A DNA stretch of 64,000 nucleotides from an uncultured Vibrio sp. (GTDB taxonomy: Bacteria > Pseudomonadota > Gammaproteobacteria > Enterobacterales > Vibrionaceae). Positions 11,886 through 20,477 of this stretch are shown here, piece after piece. How positions within the stretch are numbered: position 1 is the first letter of the stretch; the number at the start of each line of letters is the position of its first letter. Below the pieces are notes generated by a model, which was not told the origin of the DNA, searched no databases, and was given only the letters and a program-made list of their open reading frames with translations. The stretch spans positions 1 to 64,000 of the forward strand of contig CANNGN010000013.1 of NCBI GenBank assembly GCA_947504195.1. Reading direction: 5' to 3'. Made by a program: the position numbers and the translations under genes.

Positions 11886-12613
11886 TGTCCTAATCTCCGT
11901 GATTTTGATATGCCTGATTTTGGCAAAAATAGTTCTCTGCTTTTTAACGGCTTACTGCCGATATAAGGCTTAAGAGCAATACGAGTAAATCGTTTCGCCG
12001 CATGAAGTTGTGCTTTAGTGATAAAGCGACGCTCGCTAATTGCGATTAACTCTTCTCCGAAAAACGTTAAATTGTCCTGTCGCACTGAAGCGATAAACCC
12101 TTGTTGCTCTCGAAAGCGGTAAGTCATACTTGCTTCAACAGGCTCTCCTGTTCCAGCACAATGCAAGAAGTCGACACCATACCCAAGGCTGGACAATAAT
12201 GCCAATTCAAAACGTCGTAATGCAGGTTCCGGGTTATTGTTATGCGCCAGCTCGGTAAGCGCATCAAGGTAGTCAAAAAAAAGGGCGGGTTGTGGGCTTT
12301 CGCTTGCGATGACTCGACAAAGCAATTCGTTGATATACATACCCGAATAGAGGTTGATCCCACTTAATGGTAACCCCAAGCTAATGGGCTCGGCTTGGCG
12401 CAACGTCTTCATTGAGCCTTTTCCCGACCATTTAATCAACATCGGTGTAAAAGGTTGAAGCACGCTTTTCAATCCAGAGCGTGGACGTCTGGCCCCTTTC
12501 GACAGCAATGATAAACGACCTTGATGTTCAGTAAATACATCAATGATTAAACTCGTTTCACTGTATGGGCGTCGGTGTAGGACAAACGCACGCTGCAAAC
12601 CATTTTCAGGCAT
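11882..12613 (-). CDS. recO: DNA repair protein RecO
   Basis: RecO anneals single-stranded DNA and loads RecA on SSB-coated gaps together with RecR. The 243-residue protein has the N-terminal OB-fold start (QRAFVLHRRPYSETSLIIDVFT) split here as a recognisable block at residues 8-29, and an alpha-helical C-terminal part. Length matches E. coli RecO (242). It overlaps pdxJ by 4 bp and follows era after 65 bp, the conserved rnc-era-recO-pdxJ order. Confidence 0.96.
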   Translation of the reverse strand: MPENGLQRAFVLHRRPYSETSLIIDVFTEHQGRLSLLSKGARRPRSGLKSVLQPFTPMLIKWSGKGSMKTLRQAEPISLGLPLSGINLYSGMYINELLCRVIASESPQPALFFDYLDALTELAHNNNPEPALRRFELALLSSLGYGVDFLHCAGTGEPVEASMTYRFREQQGFIASVRQDNLTFFGEELIAISERRFITKAQLHAAKRFTRIALKPYIGSKPLKSRELFLPKSGISKSRRLGQ

Positions 12614-12678
12614 AACATTGAATTCCCAGCCCCTAGGTCAATCACTAGTATTGACTGACATCACCTAGAATCACTTTA

Positions 12679-13674
12679 TTACAAGTCGTCGATATAACCC
12701 AAACTACGTAGAGCACGCTCGTCATCAGCCCAACCTGATTTCACTTTAACCCAGGTTTCTAGATAAACCTTGCGCTCAAATAGCGCTTCCATATCAAGAC
12801 GCGCTTCGCGACCAATTGTTTTGATCTTCTCACCGTTTTTACCAATCACCATTTTCTTTTGACCAGTTCGTTCAACCAAAATCAAGGCATTGATATGAAA
12901 ACCGTCGTTATCGGGATTGTAATCAAAACGTTCAATTTCAACAGTCACCGAATAAGGTAATTCCTCACCAGTAAAGCGCATGAGCTTTTCACGAATAATC
13001 TCGGACGCCATAAAGCGCTGCGAGCGATCCGTTACATACTCTTCTGGAAAGTGGTGTACCGCTTTAGGTAAATGTTGGCGCACAATATTTTGAATAACAT
13101 CAATATTTTTACCGAGCTTTGCCGCGATTGGCACTACATCAACAAAGTCCATTTTTTCGCCCATGGCTTGCATGTGCAACATAACTTCATTGCGATCTTT
13201 TACGTTATCGACTTTATTTACGCACAATACGACGGGGAAATTCGCATTTCTAAGTTTATTCAGTACCATTTCATCGTCAGCGGTCCAATGGGTTCCATCA
13301 ACGAGAAATAGAACCAAATTGACATCACTCAACGAACTGCTTGCCGCACGGTTCATCAAACGGTTAATTGCGCGCTTTTCTTCAATATGAAGCCCTGGAG
13401 TATCAACATAAATCGCCTGATAGTTCCCATCAGTCTCGACCCCCATAATACGGTGGCGAGTGGTTTGTGGCTTACGTGAAGTAATCGAAATCTTTTGCTG
13501 CAAAATAGCGTTCAATAAGGTCGACTTACCGACATTTGGCCGTCCAACAATAGCAATAAAGCCACAATGTTGGTCCTCTGGTTGACTTTCAACCACTTCT
13601 GCGGAGGTTTCTTGATCCGATGCAAAAAACGCATCAATATCGAAATCTTGTTCAGATTGTTCTTTGTTAGACAT
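12679..13674 (-). CDS. era: GTPase Era
   Basis: Era is an essential GTPase that binds the 3' end of 16S rRNA during 30S assembly. The 331-residue protein has an acidic N-terminal extension of about 35 residues compared with E. coli Era (301). Next come G1 (GRPNVGKST), G3 (DTPG), G4 (NKVD), and a C-terminal KH domain (RTGQKKMVIGKNGEKIKTIG). The start overlaps the rnc stop by 8 bp, which supports translational coupling. Other in-frame ATGs lie too far inside to preserve the G1 motif, so the extension is probably real. Confidence 0.96.
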   Translation of the reverse strand: MSNKEQSEQDFDIDAFFASDQETSAEVVESQPEDQHCGFIAIVGRPNVGKSTLLNAILQQKISITSRKPQTTRHRIMGVETDGNYQAIYVDTPGLHIEEKRAINRLMNRAASSSLSDVNLVLFLVDGTHWTADDEMVLNKLRNANFPVVLCVNKVDNVKDRNEVMLHMQAMGEKMDFVDVVPIAAKLGKNIDVIQNIVRQHLPKAVHHFPEEYVTDRSQRFMASEIIREKLMRFTGEELPYSVTVEIERFDYNPDNDGFHINALILVERTGQKKMVIGKNGEKIKTIGREARLDMEALFERKVYLETWVKVKSGWADDERALRSLGYIDDL

Positions 13675-14344
13675 GGCTTAACTGCTCTAGTGCTTGCTCT
13701 GCCGCCGCTTGTTCAGCTTTGCGTCGACTCGTCCCTTTACCTACGACTGGAGTTCCTAATCCCGCCACTTCACAAGACACAGTAAACTCTTGATCATGTG
13801 CCTCGCCCTTAATGTTCGTTACTGTATACACAGGAAGCGGATTTCTTCGCCCTTGCAAAAACTCTTGCAAACGCGTTTTCGGATCCTTTTGTGAAACGCC
13901 AGGTTCGATAGAATCAAGTCGGGTTTTATACCAACTCAAAATGACTTTACGAACGACTTCGATATCACTATCAAGATAAATAGCGCCAATGATGGCTTCG
14001 ACCGCATCAGCTAGAATAGAGTCTCGGCGATACCCGCCGCTTTTCAATTCACCTGGACCTAATTTTAAGTAATCTCCAAGGATAAACTCTCGCCCAAGCT
14101 CAGCTAACGTGTTACCACGCACCAACGTTGCTCGCATCCGGCTCATGTCCCCTTCGTTTATCTTAGGAAAACGATGGTACAAGTCATCTGCGATAACAAA
14201 ACTTAAAATCGAATCTCCCAGAAACTCTAGTCTCTCATTGTGAAGAGCAGAGGCACTACGGTGAGTCAGTGCCAAATCAAGTCGCTGAGCATCGTTAAAC
14301 TCGTAATTGAGTTGTTTTTCTAATCGGTTAATAGGAGGATTCAT
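13667..14344 (-). CDS. rnc: Ribonuclease III
   Basis: RNase III cleaves double-stranded RNA, including rRNA precursors and small-RNA duplexes. The 225-residue protein has the signature NERLEFLGDSIL near residues 36-47, the second acidic cluster DAVEAIIGAIYLD, and a C-terminal dsRNA-binding domain ending in GTSRRKAEQAAAEQAL. Length is as in E. coli (226). It lies 33 bp after lepB and overlaps era. Confidence 0.97.
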   Translation of the reverse strand: MNPPINRLEKQLNYEFNDAQRLDLALTHRSASALHNERLEFLGDSILSFVIADDLYHRFPKINEGDMSRMRATLVRGNTLAELGREFILGDYLKLGPGELKSGGYRRDSILADAVEAIIGAIYLDSDIEVVRKVILSWYKTRLDSIEPGVSQKDPKTRLQEFLQGRRNPLPVYTVTNIKGEAHDQEFTVSCEVAGLGTPVVGKGTSRRKAEQAAAEQALEQLSHV

Positions 14345-14377
14345 CTCTTCTCAACATAATTGGGTGAATACATCACC

Positions 14378-15274
14378 TTATTTAATTGCCCCGATACGAT
14401 TAAATCGTACCCCAGTTGGTATCCAAGATGGTAATGCACTCGATGCATCACGTTCAAATTCAAAACTGATCCAAATCGCAACCGCTTTGCCGACTAAGTT
14501 ACCTTCTGGTACAAAGCCCCAATAACGACTGTCGGCACTATTGTCACGGTTATCACCCATTACAAAGTACTGCCCATCTGGTACAACCCATTCACTGACA
14601 CCTGGACGTGGTTGATAGGCTGACACATTGTCGATACGTTGTGTGTTAATCAAGATTTGATGCTCAGCATCGCCAAGAGACTCATCTGCTTGAAGTAAAG
14701 CACGATTTGACTGCATAAACTCACTTTCAACGACATTGCTAAGCGCAATAGGTTTACAGCTCGAGTCTCCTTTAGATTGAATACAAACCTGTTTCTGTGC
14801 ACTATAACGCACCGTATCTCCAGGCATACCTACTACACGTTTAATATAATCAATCTTAGGGTTTGGTGGGAATTTAAATACCACTACATCACCACGCTCG
14901 ACTTCACCAGTCTCAACCAATTGAGTACGCCATACAGGATCTTTTAGACCATAAGCGTACTTTTCAACAAGAATAAAATCACCGACCAACAGTGTTGGCA
15001 TCATCGAGCCCGATGGAATTTGAAAAGGCTCGTAGATAAATGATCGAACCACCAATACCAAAGCTATCACTGGGAAAATCGATACACTGTTTTCAATCCA
15101 CCAAGGTTGTGGTGCTATTTTATCGACCAATTTAGGGTCGAGGCCATTGGTCTTGGCTTCGACTTCAGCTAGCTTTTGCTGGCGTTTTTTAGCCCAAACC
15201 CACTTTTCCATCGCCCACACAATGCCCGTAACCAAAGTAACGATCACTAACAAGAGTGAAAATGTATTCGCCAT
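14378..15274 (-). CDS. lepB: Signal peptidase I
   Basis: LepB removes signal peptides from exported proteins at the periplasmic face of the inner membrane. The 298-residue product has an N-terminal membrane helix, a basic cytoplasmic loop (KKRQQK) and a second helix near residues 66-82. Family motifs present are the serine nucleophile (PSGSMMPTL), the lysine general base (YIKRVVGMPGD) and GDNRDNSADSRYWG. It follows lepA with a 139-bp gap and precedes rnc, as in E. coli. Confidence 0.97.
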   Translation of the reverse strand: MANTFSLLLVIVTLVTGIVWAMEKWVWAKKRQQKLAEVEAKTNGLDPKLVDKIAPQPWWIENSVSIFPVIALVLVVRSFIYEPFQIPSGSMMPTLLVGDFILVEKYAYGLKDPVWRTQLVETGEVERGDVVVFKFPPNPKIDYIKRVVGMPGDTVRYSAQKQVCIQSKGDSSCKPIALSNVVESEFMQSNRALLQADESLGDAEHQILINTQRIDNVSAYQPRPGVSEWVVPDGQYFVMGDNRDNSADSRYWGFVPEGNLVGKAVAIWISFEFERDASSALPSWIPTGVRFNRIGAIK

Positions 15275-15413
15275 TGACTTCCCTTATCCAAAAAATACGA
15301 AAGTGAAAGAGCCGGAACTCTTTCACTTAAACAAGTAATTTAACCAAACTGGGTCTCAACAAACACACGGTTGCAAAACATCACACCGAGAGTTTGTTAG
15401 AACAGACTCATCA

Positions 15414-17207
15414 TTAATCTTTACCAACATGAAGAATAGCAAGGAACGCTTCTTGAGGCAGTTCTACATTACCAATCTGCTTCATTCGTTTCTTACCTTC
15501 TTTCTGCTTCTTCAACAGCTTTTTCTTACGGCTGATATCACCACCATAACATTTAGCAAGAACGTTTTTACGCAGCTGTTTTACTGTTGAACGCGCAATG
15601 ATGTGATTACCAATCGCCGCTTGAATCGCGATATCAAACATCTGACGAGGAATAAACTCTTTCATCTTCTCGACCAACTGACGACCACGAGTCTGTGCAT
15701 TGTCTTTGTGAGTAATAATCGCTAACGCATCGACTTTCTCGGCATTCAATAACACATCTACACGAACCATATCTGATTCTTCAAAATGCTGGAATGAGTA
15801 ATCAAGAGAAGCGTAACCACGAGAAGTTGATTTCAAACGGTCAAAGAAATCGAGCACCACTTCCGCCATTGGAACATCATAAGTCAATGCCACTTGGTTA
15901 CCGTGGTAAACCATATCAACCTGAACACCCCGTTTTTCAACACACAGCGTAATCACGTTACCCAAGTACTCTTGTGGTACCAAAATATTACAACGTGATA
16001 TCGGCTCACGAATCTCTGCAATATCATTTACCGCGGGTAATTTAGCAGGACTGTCGACATACAAGGTATCACCGCTATTGAGTACCACTTCGTATACTAC
16101 CGTTGGTGCAGTCGTGATCAGGTCTAAATCGTATTCACGCTCCAGACGCTCTTGAATAATCTCCATGTGGAGTAAACCCAAGAAGCCACAACGGAAACCA
16201 AAACCTAGTGCTGCTGATGTTTCTGGCTCATAGAACATCGAAGCATCATTGAGGCTTAGCTTCCCGAGAGCGTCACGGAAACTTTCATAGTCATCCGATG
16301 AAACAGGGAACAAACCAGCGTAAACTTGTGGTTTCACCTTCTGGAAGCCCGGTAATGCTTCTTCACAACTGTTTCGAGCAGTCGTTAATGTATCACCAAC
16401 AGGCGCACCTAGGATGTCTTTAATACCGCAAACAACCCAACCTACTTCACCGGTATTCAGGCCATCAGTATCGATTTGTTTAGGTGTGAAGATACCAATA
16501 CGGTCAATGCCCCAGACTTGCCCAGTGCTCATGACTTTAATTTTATCGTGCTTCTTCAAAGCCCCATTTTTAACACGAATAAGAGAGACGACGCCAAGAT
16601 AGTTATCAAACCATGAATCGATAATTAATGCTTGTGTTGGCGCTTCAGGGTCACCTTCCGGAGCAGGAATGGTGGAGACTATTTGCTCGAGAACTTCGTG
16701 GACTCCAACACCGGTTTTAGCAGAACAGCGAACAGCATCAATCGCATCGATACCCACGATATCTTCTATCTCTTCTGAAATACGCTCTGGATCCGCTGCA
16801 GGTAAATCAATTTTATTTAAAATTGGTACCACTTCGAGGTTCATTTCAATCGCGGTATAGCAGTTGGCTAGCGTTTGAGCCTCTACACCTTGTGCTGCAT
16901 CGACCACCAATAACGCCCCTTCACAGGCCGCTAATGAACGCGATACTTCATAAGAAAAGTCAACATGTCCTGGTGTATCAATGAAGTTGAGTTGATAAGT
17001 CTCACCATCTTTAGCTTGATAATCCAGCGTTACGCTTTGTGCTTTGATCGTGATACCACGCTCACGCTCAAGATCCATAGAATCAAGGACTTGCTGCGAC
17101 ATTTCACGATTAGATAGTCCACCACAATCTTGAATTAAACGATCGGATAGAGTCGACTTACCGTGGTCGATATGGGCGATAATTGAAAAATTACGAATGT
17201 GCTTCAT
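15414..17207 (-). CDS. lepA: Elongation factor 4 (LepA)
   Basis: LepA is a ribosome-dependent translational GTPase linked to translation under stress and to 30S biogenesis. The 597-residue length is typical. Visible motifs are G1 (AHIDHGKSTLSDRL), G2 (RERGITIKAQ), G3 (DTPGHVDF) and G4 (NKIDLP). EF-G-like domains III and V follow, and the LepA-specific C-terminal domain is rich in lysine (KKKLLKKQKEGKKRMK). It is upstream of lepB and downstream of rseC in the same direction. Confidence 0.98.
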   Translation of the reverse strand: MKHIRNFSIIAHIDHGKSTLSDRLIQDCGGLSNREMSQQVLDSMDLERERGITIKAQSVTLDYQAKDGETYQLNFIDTPGHVDFSYEVSRSLAACEGALLVVDAAQGVEAQTLANCYTAIEMNLEVVPILNKIDLPAADPERISEEIEDIVGIDAIDAVRCSAKTGVGVHEVLEQIVSTIPAPEGDPEAPTQALIIDSWFDNYLGVVSLIRVKNGALKKHDKIKVMSTGQVWGIDRIGIFTPKQIDTDGLNTGEVGWVVCGIKDILGAPVGDTLTTARNSCEEALPGFQKVKPQVYAGLFPVSSDDYESFRDALGKLSLNDASMFYEPETSAALGFGFRCGFLGLLHMEIIQERLEREYDLDLITTAPTVVYEVVLNSGDTLYVDSPAKLPAVNDIAEIREPISRCNILVPQEYLGNVITLCVEKRGVQVDMVYHGNQVALTYDVPMAEVVLDFFDRLKSTSRGYASLDYSFQHFEESDMVRVDVLLNAEKVDALAIITHKDNAQTRGRQLVEKMKEFIPRQMFDIAIQAAIGNHIIARSTVKQLRKNVLAKCYGGDISRKKKLLKKQKEGKKRMKQIGNVELPQEAFLAILHVGKD

Positions 17208-17337
17208 AGATTCTGAAATGACTTAGCTCTAAAGGTAAAAGGAGAAAATGAATGACGCAGTTGGGCAGTACATTCATATCAAGTTGGCCGATTCTACCCA
17301 ATTTCAACCAAATTCGCATCAAAAATTCGGTGCTAAC

Positions 17338-17811
17338 TCACAAACCAACCGGTTCTCCGAGAATTCTAACAATAACGACTTGATCCTTTGTTTGCAGTTC
17401 TAGACGTTTTGTCAAAGGCTTAGCAAGCCAAATAGCGGCGGTAGTAAACAATACTGCGGTGACAATCACCACACCTTCACCACCACTTAACATCGGCGCT
17501 AACCAGATATCCCCAACCGCAGCGCCTAGCAATAACGCAAATAAAGGCAATAAATAAATTAGCGAAGCCGATTGAAGTAAACTTTTTTCAGGGAACCCGA
17601 TCTCGATCAGCTGGCCTGGGGTCACAACAGAGTCGGTAGTTAAACTCCAACGTAATAACTTGTTCCCCATCGCTTTTGAAACAACGCCAGTACTACAGCT
17701 TTTTGACGAGGCACAGCCGCTACAACTTGTCTGTTGTTGGCAGCTCAAATCAACGTGGTAACCACTATCCAAAGGGGTTACGCCCGTTACCGTTGCAAGT
17801 GCAGTCATCAT
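17338..17811 (-). CDS. rseC: SoxR-reducing / sigma-E modulating protein RseC
   Basis: RseC is an inner-membrane protein of the sigma-E operon; E. coli RseC is implicated in reduction of SoxR. The 157-residue protein has a cysteine cluster near the N-terminus (CQQQTSCSGCASSKSC) followed by two membrane helices at about residues 80-97 and 107-128. Two ATGs stand in tandem at the start; the second is slightly better spaced from the AGTGGA ribosome site. It follows rseB after 16 bp. Confidence 0.93.
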   Translation of the reverse strand: MMTALATVTGVTPLDSGYHVDLSCQQQTSCSGCASSKSCSTGVVSKAMGNKLLRWSLTTDSVVTPGQLIEIGFPEKSLLQSASLIYLLPLFALLLGAAVGDIWLAPMLSGGEGVVIVTAVLFTTAAIWLAKPLTKRLELQTKDQVVIVRILGEPVGL

Positions 17812-17827
17812 AGTTCCACTCTCTATA

Positions 17828-18778
17828 TTAAGGCGTGTTAAAAGTAACCGACTCAGCCACTCGTTTCGCAGTTGACGGTGGAATATCGCCTATAACTGAG
17901 ACTTCACTGGTTCCTTTTACCACACTAAGCAATGTCCGCCTTCCCTGACGAATTAACTGATCGTGTAGTGATGTATCATCTAACTCAGATACATAAACTG
18001 AAAAATTAAATAGGCCATCTGAGAACAATTGATTTTCCACTTCTTTCTCGACCATAGCCATACGATACCGACTAAGCTCTTTAGATACAAATCCATTTGG
18101 TAACCATTCAACCGACCACGTTGCATCTTTCAATTCATTACTCGGTAGAGATAATACCGCAGGAAGTTCTGCCGTATTCAAACCAGACATTAATTGAGGT
18201 AATTGCTCATTCACATTATAAGAAATCGCACGGAATTGCTCGAGCACTTCCCCATCGCGATCAACTAAGTCTGCTCTAAGTGGCAACTTGTTGTGTTCAC
18301 TCACCCATAAGACATATGAATAACGTAAACCATCTTTAGGTACAACTCGTATTACTTGGCAAGCCGCACCCGCTTCACGACCTCGACCAATATTGACGAA
18401 ATCGTAAAACTGACTCAACCTTTCAACGTTAGAATTCAATAAGGGAAATATAGGTGCCACCATGGAATTTGACTTTACCGTATAAGGTTCATTCCCTGGT
18501 TCAATATAGCTAACTTCATCATTGCGTTTGATGACTTCTCTGACTGGACCACTTAAATAAATAAGGTGAGCTAGGTTGGCTTTTTCATCTGCCGAGTAGC
18601 GGTAAAGTAGTGGCTCAATGCCATTTTTTTGAATAAAAATATAGGAAAGCTCATACGAGAGCTGATGACTGGCTTGGTTCATATCAAGTAACAACGCCTT
18701 TGCTGGCATTGATTCAGCAAAGGCGGAAGAGTTACCCAAACTGAACAGCGCAACGACACTGATCAGTAATTTATTCAT
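17828..18778 (-). CDS. rseB: Periplasmic negative regulator of sigma-E, RseB
   Basis: RseB (MucB family) binds the periplasmic part of RseA and protects it from DegS until mislocalised lipopolysaccharide displaces it. The 316-residue protein starts with a clear signal peptide cleaved near AFA-ES (residue 21). It then has the two-domain MucB/RseB fold: a lipoprotein-carrier-like large domain and a smaller C-terminal domain. Its start overlaps the rseA stop by 4 bp, so the two partners are translationally coupled. Confidence 0.95.
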   Translation of the reverse strand: MNKLLISVVALFSLGNSSAFAESMPAKALLLDMNQASHQLSYELSYIFIQKNGIEPLLYRYSADEKANLAHLIYLSGPVREVIKRNDEVSYIEPGNEPYTVKSNSMVAPIFPLLNSNVERLSQFYDFVNIGRGREAGAACQVIRVVPKDGLRYSYVLWVSEHNKLPLRADLVDRDGEVLEQFRAISYNVNEQLPQLMSGLNTAELPAVLSLPSNELKDATWSVEWLPNGFVSKELSRYRMAMVEKEVENQLFSDGLFNFSVYVSELDDTSLHDQLIRQGRRTLLSVVKGTSEVSVIGDIPPSTAKRVAESVTFNTP

Positions 18779-19407
18779 TCAGTAATAGACTCTTGATGAC
18801 TAGATGAAGGAACAGCTGCGTCACTATTTAAACGCAATTGTAGCTCATAATCCTGAAGTAAAGCATTCACTCGACGGCGCTGATCTTGAGCTGTATTGTC
18901 CGTTGTAGTCTGCTTCTCTACAGATTCACGAGTCAAGCTCACAGGCTCAGCAATGCCAGCCAATGGTACCGTCTGCAACACTGGGGCAACCTGTTGATTA
19001 GCAGTCGCCTCTTGAGTGCTACTTTGTTGAATGCCTAAGACCACGACTAAACAGACACTTGCAGCAATCGACACCTGACCAAGATGGGATAACCAACTAG
19101 GTAAACGTCTGCGGGCTTGTTGCGGTTTAGGTTGAGACTCTATCGGTACAACATTTACATCGGGTTCAACCGACTGAGAAAAACGCGTATGTGGCTCTTC
19201 ATCTTCCAATGCAAGAGCGACGCTATCAGCAATATTCCATTCTTGTTTAGGCTCATCACCACGCATCACATCACCGATTAGGTGATAATGACGCCAAGTT
19301 TTCTGACTTTCTGAATCCTGAGTCAATTCACTAATAAAAGCGGTATCGACCAACTCTCCATCCATGAGTGCTGAAAGTTTTTCTTCATCAGCCATTTTAT
19401 TCACCAT
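18775..19407 (-). CDS. rseA: Anti-sigma-E factor RseA
   Basis: RseA is a single-pass inner-membrane protein that sequesters RpoE until cleaved by DegS and RseP. The N-terminal cytoplasmic domain begins EKLSALMDGEL and contains the SQKTWRHYHLIGDVMRGD helix that contacts sigma. A membrane helix lies near residues 109-126, followed by a glutamine- and proline-rich periplasmic tail. The start is either ATG here (AAAGGT ribosome site) or the in-frame ATG four codons later (MADEEKL), which aligns better with E. coli. It is 20 bp downstream of rpoE. Confidence 0.94.
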   Translation of the reverse strand: MVNKMADEEKLSALMDGELVDTAFISELTQDSESQKTWRHYHLIGDVMRGDEPKQEWNIADSVALALEDEEPHTRFSQSVEPDVNVVPIESQPKPQQARRRLPSWLSHLGQVSIAASVCLVVVLGIQQSSTQEATANQQVAPVLQTVPLAGIAEPVSLTRESVEKQTTTDNTAQDQRRRVNALLQDYELQLRLNSDAAVPSSSHQESITE

Positions 19408-19427
19408 AATATCGACCTTTAATTAGG

Positions 19428-20000
19428 TTATAAAAGCGGAGCTATGTGCTTTTCAACTGCTTCACGTGCTCTAAATATACGAGAGCGAACAGTTCCAACG
19501 GGACAATCCATGACCGCAGCAATATCTTCGTAACTCAAGCCTTCGAGTTCTCTTAATGTCATTGCGGTTTTTAAATCTTCTGGTAGTAAGCCTATCGCTG
19601 AAAACACAGCCTGCTTCAATTCATTCGACAGCGAAATGTTCTCTGGGTTCGATATTTCTTTAAGCGCACCACCACTTTCATAATTTTCTGCATCTTCTGC
19701 ATCGATATCACTTGAAGGAGGACGTCGTCCTTGCGCTACAAGATAATTTTTCGCGGTATTCACAGCAATTCGATATAGCCAAGTATAAAATGCACTCTCT
19801 CCTCGGAAAGAAGGTAACGCTCTATATGCCTTAATAAAGGTCTCTTGTGCGACATCTGGGATATCACCTGAATTGCTCACATATCGGGAAATAAGATTGC
19901 AAACCTTATTTTGGTACTTAGAGACCAATAGATTAAATGCTTGCTTATCCCCACTCTGAACTCGCTCAATCAATACTTGATCAGTTAACGGCTCGTTCAT
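19428..20000 (-). CDS. rpoE: RNA polymerase sigma factor RpoE (sigma-E)
   Basis: This extracytoplasmic-function sigma factor directs the envelope-stress regulon. The 190-residue product shows region 2 (NLLVSKYQNKVCNLISRYV, VAQETFIKAYRALPSFRG, FYTWLYRIAVNTAKNYL) and region 4 (LRELEGLSYEDIAAVMDCP, GTVRSRIFRAREAV). Length is as in E. coli (191). It heads the rpoE-rseA-rseB-rseC operon and is preceded by a sigma-E-type promoter, consistent with autoactivation. Confidence 0.98.
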   Translation of the reverse strand: MNEPLTDQVLIERVQSGDKQAFNLLVSKYQNKVCNLISRYVSNSGDIPDVAQETFIKAYRALPSFRGESAFYTWLYRIAVNTAKNYLVAQGRRPPSSDIDAEDAENYESGGALKEISNPENISLSNELKQAVFSAIGLLPEDLKTAMTLRELEGLSYEDIAAVMDCPVGTVRSRIFRAREAVEKHIAPLL

Positions 20001-20477
20001 TAGAGCGCCTACTCCTATTGTTTCTCCCTTACCTTCTCAGATATGGATATTAATACTGCAAAAATAGTATTGACACCACTGCTACCACGAGCACTATAGT
20101 GAGACTGGGTCGAGTCGTTTAAGTTCCCAAGATTTATTATTTTTTCTCACATTTTGAGATTGAATATAAATCAATGATATTTCATGAATATTATGTTGTA
20201 CGGTAAATATGCGTCCAGATAGTTCGAATATCAATCCCATTTAAAGAATAATGAACAATTGCTCCCCAACAACAGCAATGAAAATAAACAAGTAAACACA
20301 GTAAACTCATGGTTTTATTGTCAGTAAGTCTAATAGACTAACGCGACATATCGTGTTTATATTTTTACAAATACGTGACAAAATTATGATTCAGTCTTCG
20401 AGCTTAACAGAGTTAAGATAGACACTGCGTCGTTCTAGGCTTAACCGTTCCATACATCATCAGGAAATACACGAGTT
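20001..20477. other. Divergent rpoE-nadB intergenic region (477 bp)
   Basis: This is the longest gene-free stretch in the window. It holds the sigma-E promoter for rpoE near its left end. The rest is AT-rich and must contain the nadB promoter, but I could not assign a convincing -35/-10 pair, NadR-type operator or small RNA gene. No open reading frame with a ribosome site was recognised. Confidence 0.6.
20100..20127 (-). promoter_or_regulatory. Sigma-E-dependent promoter of rpoE
   Basis: On the minus strand, GGAACTT (20121-20127) is followed after 16 bases by TCTCA (20100-20104). This fits the known sigma-E pattern of a GGAACTT -35 element and a TC-rich -10 element. It lies about 100 bp upstream of the rpoE start codon. 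The match is by eye. The autoregulatory role follows from the E. coli precedent. Confidence 0.8.
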
